DNA from: Massilia sp.
GTDB lineage: Bacteria; Pseudomonadota; Gammaproteobacteria; Burkholderiales; Burkholderiaceae_D
Length of the DNA: 5,602 nucleotides
Direction: 5' to 3'
NCBI GenBank assembly: GCA_003520365.1
Contig: DOUW01000432.1
Location: 292-5,893 of the forward strand
Part shown: positions 1 to 4,505 of the stretch, one piece after another
Layout of the letters: the number at the start of each line of letters is the position of its first letter
Numbering within the stretch: the first letter of the stretch is position 1
Program-made: the position numbers and the translations under genes
Notes under the pieces: model-generated
Seen by the model: the letters and a program-made list of their open reading frames with translations, nothing else
The model's database searches: none
What the model was told of the DNA's origin: nothing

Positions 1-35
1 CCCGGGCAGTCCCGGGCAGTCCCGGGCAGTCCCGG
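1..35. repeat. 10-bp GC-rich tandem repeat, 3.5 visible copies
   Basis: The unit CCCGGGCAGT occurs three times exactly (1-10, 11-20, 21-30), followed by a half unit CCCGG (31-35). The array touches the left edge, so the true copy number is unknown. It lies just past the stop codon of the minus-strand LysR gene. The 10-bp period is not a multiple of three, so copy-number change would shift the frame of any gene reading through it; none is visible here. Whether it is a variable-number repeat or an intergenic structural element cannot be told from this window. Confidence 0.9.
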
Positions 36-57
36 CATGCCGGGCTTTAATGCCCGG
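31..57. repeat. overlapping palindromes at the lysR 3' end
   Basis: Positions 31-44 (CCCGGCATGCCGGG) are a perfect 14-bp palindrome that could fold as a CCCGG/CCGGG hairpin with a CATG loop. Overlapping it, CCGGGC (40-45) pairs with GCCCGG (52-57) around the LysR stop codon, with a TTTAAT loop. The two folds are mutually exclusive. They sit where a lysR transcription end is expected, but neither strand shows a proper T-run after the stem, so an intrinsic terminator is possible but not shown. Confidence 0.6.
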
Positions 58-940
58 TTTCCCGGTAGGCGCTGAACACCTCTTCCATGAAATCCACCAC
101 GGCCCGGACGCGTGCGCTCGTACGCAGGCCGCCGTGCATCGACAGCCAGATCTCCTGATCCAGTTCGGGAATATGGGGAAGCACGGCGTGCAGATCCTGT
201 GCGTCGCCCGCGAGAAACGTTGCCAGCACACCCAGGCCGGCGCCGTGGCTGACGCCATCCAGGATGCCGAGTCCGTAGCTGCACTTCATCCAGGGCGCCG
301 GCGCGCCGGGCAGGGCGCGCAACCAGCGGTCGGACTGGAACTCGGCGCGCGGCTCGTCGAACCCCACGAATGGCAGCTTGGCCCAGTCCCGGTTTGCCAG
401 GGCAGCAGCATGGCGCTGCGCCACATCCTGGCTGCAATACAAGCCGAAGGCCAGGGTGCCGATCCGGCGGGTGACGAGGTCGAGCTGTTCAGGGCGGTAA
501 GGCCGGATCGCGATGTCCGCTTCGCGGCGCGTCAGGTTGTAAGGCCGGTGCGAGGTAATGATTTCCACCTCGATGTTGGGGTAGGCGTCATGAAAGCGCG
601 CAAACCGGGTGGTCAGGAAATACGAGAGCCACTCGTCGGTATTGATCCGCACCAGGCCGGACGCGGCATGCGCATCCTGGCGCTCCCGGCTGCGCTCGAC
701 GTCGAGCGCAATCTCGCCCATCTGGTCGGCCAGCGCGATGACATCGCTACCGAAGGCTGTCGGGATACAGCCGCCCTGGAAACGCTCGACGAGCTTGTGC
801 CCGACCGCGTCCTCGAGGTCGTCCAGCCGGCGCGACAGGGTCGCCGGACTCACTCCGGCCTTCCTGGCCGCGCGCCGCAGCGTCCCTTCCTGCGCGATGA
901 GTAACAACAGGCGCAGGTCATCCCAATTCAGGTGTTTCAT
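47..940 (-). CDS. LysR-type transcriptional regulator
   Basis: The 297-residue product has the usual LysR-family length and layout. An N-terminal winged helix-turn-helix covers about residues 5-64, with the recognition region at about 18-47 (EGTLRRAARKAGVSPATLSR, then RLDDLEDAVG). A linker helix runs to about 90, and a substrate-binding-like effector domain follows from about 95 to 290, with the recurrent EADIAIR motif at 140-146. It is a cytoplasmic DNA-binding protein that should sense a small ligand. The ATG at 938-940 starts the HTH at the expected distance, although the Shine-Dalgarno sequence is weak; an ATG 11 nt further upstream is out of frame. It is transcribed divergently from a PACE efflux gene across 116 bp. 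That arrangement recalls AceR/AceI of Acinetobacter, where a LysR-type activator controls the neighbouring PACE pump. Control of this neighbour is inferred; the ligand cannot be read from the sequence. Confidence 0.95.
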   Translation of the reverse strand: MKHLNWDDLRLLLLIAQEGTLRRAARKAGVSPATLSRRLDDLEDAVGHKLVERFQGGCIPTAFGSDVIALADQMGEIALDVERSRERQDAHAASGLVRINTDEWLSYFLTTRFARFHDAYPNIEVEIITSHRPYNLTRREADIAIRPYRPEQLDLVTRRIGTLAFGLYCSQDVAQRHAAALANRDWAKLPFVGFDEPRAEFQSDRWLRALPGAPAPWMKCSYGLGILDGVSHGAGLGVLATFLAGDAQDLHAVLPHIPELDQEIWLSMHGGLRTSARVRAVVDFMEEVFSAYRETGH

Positions 941-963
941 ATTTGAAGCATGATGCCTCGATT

Positions 964-990
964 TTGCCTCTATGCATAGATTTATAGAAT
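964..990 (+). promoter_or_regulatory. candidate promoter of the PACE gene
   Basis: A -35-like TTGCCT (964-969, 4 of 6 to the sigma-70 consensus) and a -10-like TAGAAT (985-990, 5 of 6) are separated by 15 bp, shorter than the optimum. The region is AT-rich against GC-rich surroundings and lies about 65 bp before the efflux gene start. A short spacer and imperfect -35 are common in promoters that need an activator, which fits a LysR partner. It was read by eye, without scoring. Confidence 0.4.
969..988. promoter_or_regulatory. candidate LysR-family operator (12-bp palindrome plus extra half-site)
   Basis: Positions 969-980 (TCTATGCATAGA) form a perfect palindrome. Its right arm ATAGA (976-980) is repeated at 984-988, so the left arm TCTAT can pair with either copy. 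The site lies in the lysR/PACE divergent gap, inside the spacer of the proposed efflux promoter. LysR-type proteins usually bind interrupted dyads of the T-N11-A kind near divergent promoters. The compact dyad here does not match that rule exactly, so assignment to this regulator is inferred from position. Confidence 0.5.
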
Positions 991-1056
991 ATGGGATGAT
1001 GCCGGCGAAACGTCAAACGGGCAGACGACCCGTACAGCTACAAGAGAGAAAGTTAC

Positions 1057-1485
1057 ATGCGTACATTCCGCGAGCGCGTCGTTCATGCGCTCCTGTTCGA
1101 AGCCGTGGCCCTGGCCATCTTCATTCCCGGTTCAGCCCTTGTCTTCGACCAGCCGGTGCAGCACATGGGCGTGATCGGCGTCGCGTCGGCGACCATCGCC
1201 ACGCTCTGGAACTTCGTGTTCAACGTCATGTTCGACCGCGCCATGCTGCGCCTGCGCGGCAGTGTCCAGAAAACGATGGAGATCCGGGTCGCCCACACCT
1301 TCCTGTTCGAGGCGGGCCTGGTCGTCATGCTGATCCCGCTGATCGCCTGGTACCTCGGCATCGGCCTGTGGGCAGCGCTGCTGATGGATATCGCCATCGT
1401 GATTTTCTACCTGGTGTACGGCTTTCTGTTCAACATCGCGTACGATCGCGTGTTTCCGGTGACGGCAGCGCCGCTGGCGCGATAA
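1057..1485 (+). CDS. PACE-family multidrug/diamine efflux transporter (AceI-like)
   Basis: The 142-residue product is an inner-membrane protein with four predicted helices (about 8-30, 37-59, 80-101, 104-128). It consists of two tandem bacterial transmembrane pair (BTP) domains. The internal repeat is visible: RVVHALLFE (7-15) matches RVAHTFLFE (77-85), and WNFVFNVMFD (51-60) matches YGFLFNIAYD (121-130). Glu15 falls at the position of the essential membrane Glu15 of Acinetobacter AceI, and the second repeat carries Glu85. PACE proteins are proton-coupled exporters of biocides such as chlorhexidine, and short diamines have been reported as native substrates of AceI; the substrate here is not known. 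The ATG at 1057 is preceded by a purine-rich AGAGAGAA (1043-1050) at normal spacing and gives the expected family length. An upstream divergent LysR gene is the likely regulator. Confidence 0.93.
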   Translation: MRTFRERVVHALLFEAVALAIFIPGSALVFDQPVQHMGVIGVASATIATLWNFVFNVMFDRAMLRLRGSVQKTMEIRVAHTFLFEAGLVVMLIPLIAWYLGIGLWAALLMDIAIVIFYLVYGFLFNIAYDRVFPVTAAPLAR

Positions 1486-1607
1486 ACCCACGCGCGCTGG
1501 TGCACGGGCACGGGCCACGAAGCAGCATTTATGTGGCATCCTGCTGGTGACGCCCCGGGTCTTCCGTTGCCCTGTTGCCACTATTCATCGTTCCGCGTGG
1601 GCACTTC

Positions 1608-1634
1608 GTTATTGAGGCCCCCAGCCTCAATAAC
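1608..1634. repeat. perfect 11-bp-stem inverted repeat in the PACE-ruvC gap
   Basis: GTTATTGAGGC (1608-1618) and GCCTCAATAAC (1624-1634) are exact reverse complements around a 5-nt loop CCCCA. The element lies 122 bp after the PACE stop codon and about 67 bp before ruvC. As RNA it would form a stable hairpin. There is no T-run directly after the stem on either strand; the nearest on the plus strand is T5 at 1649, 14 nt away. It is therefore not a classic intrinsic terminator. It could be a terminator of PACE transcripts that works another way, or an operator for a dimeric protein upstream of ruvC. Confidence 0.75.
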
Positions 1635-1641
1635 CCCACCC

Positions 1642-1661
1642 CACTGTGTTTTTCCACAGTA
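1642..1661. promoter_or_regulatory. LexA-type SOS box upstream of ruvC
   Basis: The core CTGT (1644-1647), eight bases, ACAG (1656-1659) matches the LexA consensus CTGT-N8-ACAG. The dyad extends to ACTGTG (1643-1648) and CACAGT (1655-1660). Of the outermost pair of the 20-bp E. coli-style box, only the 5' base differs (C for T). The site lies just upstream of the proposed ruvC -35 hexamer and about 40-60 bp before the start codon. Binding would couple ruvCAB expression to DNA damage, as for ruvAB in E. coli. The same bases could form a weak hairpin followed by ATTTTT, so a weak terminator reading is a less favoured alternative. LexA binding is inferred from motif and context. Confidence 0.75.
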
Positions 1662-1664
1662 TTT

Positions 1665-1693
1665 TTCCCACGAACCTTGCTGGCCGGTATAAC
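1665..1693 (+). promoter_or_regulatory. candidate promoter of the ruvC-ruvA-ruvB cluster
   Basis: A -35-like TTCCCA (1665-1670, 4 of 6) and a -10-like TATAAC (1688-1693, 5 of 6) are separated by the ideal 17 bp. Transcription would start near 1700, one or two bases before the ruvC ATG. The LexA-like box lies 3 bp upstream of the -35. No Shine-Dalgarno sequence is visible between the -10 and the start codon, consistent with a near-leaderless message. Confidence 0.5.
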
Positions 1694-1701
1694 ATTCGAT
1701 A

Positions 1702-2238
1702 ATGATTATTCTCGGCATCGACCCAGGCTTGCGCACGACCGGCTTCGGCGTCATCGAAAAGCAGGGCAGCAAATTGCGCTACATCGCCTCGGGCACCATC
1801 AAGACCGGTCTTGAAGGGGCATTGCCGCCGCGCCTGAAGATCATCCTGAACGGTGTGCGCGAGATCGTCGCCACCTACCAGCCGAGCTGCGCCGCCATCG
1901 AGAAGGTCTTCGTCAACGTCAATCCGCAGTCGACGCTGCTGCTGGGCCAGGCCAGGGGCGCCGCGATCAGCGCCCTGGTCGGCGCCGACCTCGACGTGGC
2001 GGAATACTCGCCGACCCAGATCAAGCAGGCGGTCGTCGGTACCGGCAAGGCCGCCAAGCCCCAGGTCCAGGACATGGTCTCGCGCCTGCTGACGTTGCCC
2101 GGCTTGCCGGGTTCGGACGCCGCCGACGCGCTCGGGGTTGCCATCTGCCACGCGAACAGCCACGATACGCTGGCGCTGATCGGTTCGCTCGGTCCGCAAC
2201 TGGCCGGCCTGCGCATGAAGCGCGGGCGCCTCGTCTAA
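1702..2238 (+). CDS. crossover junction endodeoxyribonuclease RuvC
   Basis: RuvC is the dimeric, metal-dependent resolvase that nicks two opposing strands of a Holliday junction during recombinational repair. At 178 residues it has normal length. The RNase H-like fold signatures are visible: the N-terminal [15 protein letters not shown] with catalytic Asp7, Glu67 in AAIEKVF, and Asp139 and Asp142 in [14 protein letters not shown]. These match E. coli Asp7/Glu66/Asp138/Asp141 with a one-residue shift. The start MIILGIDPG is the family-typical N-terminus and fixes the ATG at 1702, although no Shine-Dalgarno sequence precedes it. It is the first gene of a ruvC-ruvA-ruvB cluster, with ruvA starting 21 bp after its stop. 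In E. coli ruvC is separate from ruvAB; the joined order seen here is common in other proteobacteria. A LexA-type box upstream suggests SOS control of all three genes. Confidence 0.98.
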   Translation: MIILGIDPGLRTTGFGVIEKQGSKLRYIASGTIKTGLEGALPPRLKIILNGVREIVATYQPSCAAIEKVFVNVNPQSTLLLGQARGAAISALVGADLDVAEYSPTQIKQAVVGTGKAAKPQVQDMVSRLLTLPGLPGSDAADALGVAICHANSHDTLALIGSLGPQLAGLRMKRGRLV

Positions 2239-2259
2239 ATCCAATAACAAAGGTCAACC

Positions 2260-2841
2260 ATGATTGGTCGCATCTCCGGAATCCTGCTCGAAAAGACTCC
2301 GCCGCAACTGCTGGTGGACTGCAACGGCGTCGGCTATGAAATCGACGTGCCGATGAGCACCTATTACAACCTGCCGCACACCGGCGAGCGCGTCGTGCTG
2401 TTCACGCACCAGGCGATCCGCGAGGATGCGCATTTGCTGTTCGGCTTCGGCACGGCCAGCGAGCGCGCGCTGTTTCGCCAGTTGATCAAGATTACCGGCG
2501 TCGGCGCGCGCACCGCGCTGGGCATCCTGTCGGGCATGTCGGTGAACGACCTGGCCCAGGCCGTGACGCTGCAGGAGCCGGGCCGCCTGGTCAAGATTCC
2601 CGGCATCGGCAAGAAGACCGCCGAGCGCCTGCTGCTGGAACTGAAGGGCAAGCTCGGCGCCGACATCGGCGTGGTCGGCGGCGGCGCGCCGCGCGACGAT
2701 ACCCAGGCCGACGTGATGAACGCGCTGCTGGCATTGGGGTATTCTGACAAGGAAGCGCTGGTCGCGACCAAGAACCTGCCGGAAGGCGCAAGCGTGTCCG
2801 ACGGCATCAAGTTCGCCCTGAAGGCCCTGTCCAAGGCTTAG
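2260..2841 (+). CDS. Holliday junction branch migration protein RuvA
   Basis: RuvA forms tetramers that hold the four-way junction in a square-planar form and load the RuvB motor. The 193-residue product shows the three expected domains: an OB-fold N-terminus (about 1-63, starting [12 protein letters not shown]), a tandem helix-hairpin-helix domain ([15 protein letters not shown] at 78-92 and [18 protein letters not shown] at 113-130), a flexible linker rich in Gly and Asp (about 134-148), and a C-terminal three-helix RuvB-binding domain (about 149-193). The acidic pin residues Glu55 and Asp56, which help guide strand separation in E. coli, are at the same numbers. An AAAGG Shine-Dalgarno sequence (2249-2253) lies 6 bp before the ATG. 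The gap from ruvC is 21 bp, so co-transcription is very likely. Confidence 0.98.
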   Translation: MIGRISGILLEKTPPQLLVDCNGVGYEIDVPMSTYYNLPHTGERVVLFTHQAIREDAHLLFGFGTASERALFRQLIKITGVGARTALGILSGMSVNDLAQAVTLQEPGRLVKIPGIGKKTAERLLLELKGKLGADIGVVGGGAPRDDTQADVMNALLALGYSDKEALVATKNLPEGASVSDGIKFALKALSKA

Positions 2842-2851
2842 GGACTAAGCC
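2835..2851 (+). repeat. perfect 7-bp hairpin across the ruvA stop codon
   Basis: GGCTTAG (2835-2841) and CTAAGCC (2845-2851) are exact reverse complements around a GGA loop, and the left arm contains the ruvA TAG stop. The hairpin ends 22 bp before the ruvB ATG. No T-run follows, so a full terminator is unlikely. It could pause transcription, protect mRNA ends, or affect translation of ruvB, whose Shine-Dalgarno sequence is poor. Confidence 0.7.
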
Positions 2852-2873
2852 GCCCTAACTCGAGATTCAAGCA

Positions 2874-3935
2874 ATGAGCATCCAGACCGACAATTTCACC
2901 GAGCAGCGGGTCATCGACGCGGCGCCGGCCTCGCCCAACGAGGAGGCGATCGAACGCGCCTTGCGCCCGAAACAGCTGGACGAATACGTCGGCCAGGCCA
3001 AGATCCGCGACCAGCTCGAGATTTTCATCTCCGCCGCAAGGAAGCGCCGCGAGGCGCTCGACCACACCCTGCTGTTCGGCCCGCCGGGCCTGGGCAAGAC
3101 CACGCTGGCCCACATCATCGCGCGCGAGATGGGCGTGAGCCTGCGCCAGACCTCCGGCCCGGTGCTGGAGCGTCCGGGCGACCTGGCGGCCATCCTCACC
3201 AATCTCGAGCCGAACGACGTGCTGTTCATCGACGAGATCCACCGTTTATCGCCGGTGGTCGAGGAAATCCTGTACCCGGCGCTGGAGGACTACCAGATCG
3301 ACATCGTGATCGGCGAGGGCCCGGCCGCGCGTTCCGTGAAGCTCGACCTGCAGCCGTTTACCCTGGTCGGCGCCACCACCCGCGCCGGCATGCTGACCAA
3401 CCCGCTGCGCGACCGTTTCGGCATCGTCGCGCGCCTCGAGTTCTACAACGTCGACGAGCTGACCAAGATCGTCACCCGCAGCGCCCACCTGCTGGAAGCG
3501 CCGATCAACGAAGAGGGCGCGCGCGAAGTGGCGATGCGCGCGCGCGGCACGCCGCGTATCGCCAACCGCCTGCTGCGCCGCGTGCGCGACTACGCGGAAG
3601 TGAAGGGCAACGGCGAGATCACCAAGGACATGGCCGACCGCGCCCTGAAGATGCTCGACGTCGACTCGGTCGGCTTCGACGTCATGGACCGCAAGCTCCT
3701 GGAAGCGGTGCTGTTCAAGTTCAATGGCGGCCCGGTCGGCATCGGCAACCTGGCCGCGGCGATCGGCGAGGCGGCCGACACCATCGAGGACGTGCTCGAG
3801 CCCTACCTGATCCAGCAGGGCTACCTGCAGCGCACCCCGCGCGGCCGCATTGCCACGCCCGCCGCTTACCAGCACTTCGGCGTCGCCGCGCCGCGCATCA
3901 GCCCGACCGGCGACCTCTGGGACAATTTACGATGA
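2874..3935 (+). CDS. Holliday junction branch migration ATPase RuvB
   Basis: RuvB is the hexameric AAA+ motor that pulls DNA through the RuvA-bound junction. The 353-residue product is full length and carries every key element. These are Walker A GPPGLGKT (69-76), Walker B VLFIDEIH (116-123) with Asp120/Glu121, sensor 1 GATTR (166-170), the probable arginine finger Arg181 in LRDRFG, and sensor 2 [12 protein letters not shown] (225-236). A C-terminal winged-helix domain spans about 265-340, ending in [18 protein letters not shown]. The N-terminal [16 protein letters not shown] extension of about 20 residues before the conserved [12 protein letters not shown] is typical of Burkholderiales and supports this ATG. 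The only ribosome-binding candidate is a weak GAG at 2862-2864, so coupling to ruvA translation is plausible. The gap to ruvA is 32 bp and holds most of a hairpin; a DUF188 gene follows 22 bp downstream. Confidence 0.98.
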   Translation: MSIQTDNFTEQRVIDAAPASPNEEAIERALRPKQLDEYVGQAKIRDQLEIFISAARKRREALDHTLLFGPPGLGKTTLAHIIAREMGVSLRQTSGPVLERPGDLAAILTNLEPNDVLFIDEIHRLSPVVEEILYPALEDYQIDIVIGEGPAARSVKLDLQPFTLVGATTRAGMLTNPLRDRFGIVARLEFYNVDELTKIVTRSAHLLEAPINEEGAREVAMRARGTPRIANRLLRRVRDYAEVKGNGEITKDMADRALKMLDVDSVGFDVMDRKLLEAVLFKFNGGPVGIGNLAAAIGEAADTIEDVLEPYLIQQGYLQRTPRGRIATPAAYQHFGVAAPRISPTGDLWDNLR

Positions 3936-3957
3936 GCCTGCGTTGACAACGACCCCG

Positions 3958-4413
3958 ATGCAGATCTGGGTCGACGCCGACGCCTGCCCCGGCGTCATCA
4001 AGGACATCCTGTTCCGGGTGGCCGAGCGCACGCAGATCCCCGTGACGCTGGTGGCCAACCAGCTGCTGCGCGTGCCCGGCTCGAAGTTCATCCGCGCGCT
4101 GCAGGTGCCGGGCGGCTTCGACGTTGCCGACGCCGAAATCGTGGCGCGCCTGCAGCCCGGCGACCTGGTCGTGACCGGCGACATCCCGCTCGCGGCGCAG
4201 GTGCTGGAGAAGGGCGGCTACGCACTCAACCCGCGCGGCGAGTTCTACACGAAGGACACGATCGCCCAGCAACTCACGATGCGCGCCTTCATGGAAGAGC
4301 TGCGCAGCAGCGGCGTCGACACCGGCGGCCCGTCCGCCTTCAGCCAGGCCGACCGCCAGCATTTTGCAAATGCACTTGATCGGCACCTGGCCCGCCAGCG
4401 TCCGCGCGCATGA
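3958..4413 (+). CDS. UPF0178/DUF188 family protein (YaiI/YqxD)
   Basis: The 151-residue product matches the length of E. coli YaiI. The family signatures are IWVDADACP at 3-11, [18 protein letters not shown] at 70-87 and [12 protein letters not shown] at 91-102. The C-terminal helix pair is [12 protein letters not shown] and [20 protein letters not shown]188 has been grouped with PIN/NYN-like nuclease folds. The acidic residues Asp6, Asp8, Asp58 and Asp75 could form such a metal site, but I know of no proven activity, so nuclease function is inference. It is predicted to be cytoplasmic. The ATG at 3958 places the conserved IWVDADACP at residue 3, as usual. An in-frame TTG at 3943 would add five residues, and neither start has a clear Shine-Dalgarno sequence. 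The reading frame stays open upstream into ruvB, but that extension is low-complexity shadow. Its position 22 bp after ruvB suggests read-through from the ruv cluster. Confidence 0.93.
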   Translation: MQIWVDADACPGVIKDILFRVAERTQIPVTLVANQLLRVPGSKFIRALQVPGGFDVADAEIVARLQPGDLVVTGDIPLAAQVLEKGGYALNPRGEFYTKDTIAQQLTMRAFMEELRSSGVDTGGPSAFSQADRQHFANALDRHLARQRPRA

Positions 4414-4493
4414 CATTTGTCACCTGAAAGTGGTGGCAGTTGCGTCTGGTGACGCCGCCGCCGCTCTTCCATACTCGGTTCATCCAACCACCT

Positions 4494-4500
4494 GGAGAGA
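4494..4500 (+). promoter_or_regulatory. Shine-Dalgarno sequence of the amidohydrolase
   Basis: GGAGAGA (4494-4500) lies 5 bp before the ATG at 4506 and is the best ribosome-binding site in the window. It fixes the start that gives a clean signal peptide. The remainder of the 92-bp gap after the DUF188 gene has no convincing promoter or terminator. Confidence 0.8.
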
Positions 4501-4505
4501 CCGAG

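Noticed and set aside
50..904. Long open frame on the plus strand opposite the LysR gene
   Set aside because: It is an antisense shadow of a high-GC gene. The minus-strand frame gives a full LysR protein and the plus-strand translation has no recognisable domain.
981..1016. Minus-strand promoter for lysR (TTGACG from 1011-1016 with TATTCT or TATAAA)
   Set aside because: The -35-like hexamer is good, but the available -10 candidates give spacers of 19 or 24 bp, too long to call with confidence. A lysR promoter must lie in this gap, but I cannot place it.
972..1550. 192-codon frame overlapping the PACE gene in another plus-strand frame
   Set aside because: The translation is Arg/Pro/His-rich and has no membrane helices, whereas the overlapping frame from 1057 gives a clear two-repeat BTP protein with a ribosome site.
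1487..1601. Inverted repeat CCCACGCG (1487-1494) and CGCGTGGG (1594-1601)
   Set aside because: Only 8 GC-rich base pairs about 100 bp apart, easily expected by chance.
1643..1666. Intrinsic terminator reading of the ACTGTG/CACAGT hairpin plus ATTTTT
   Set aside because: The stem is only 6 bp with three G-C pairs, and the T-run is interrupted. The exact CTGT-N8-ACAG spacing before ruvC fits a LexA site better, although both uses cannot be excluded.
1698..1709. Fur-box-like GATAATGATTAT over the ruvC start
   Set aside because: Only two direct hexamers are present, without the inverted third one, and most of the bases are the conserved Met-Ile-Ile codons of ruvC.
3943..3948. Perfect -35 hexamer TTGACA between ruvB and the DUF188 gene
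   Set aside because: No -10-like sequence is found about 17 bp downstream, where GC-rich coding sequence already begins. Likely chance.
4419..4453. Inverted repeat GTCACC/GGTGAC after the DUF188 gene
   Set aside because: The 6-bp arms are separated by 23 bp with several competing pairings and no T-run, so it is not a supportable terminator or operator.
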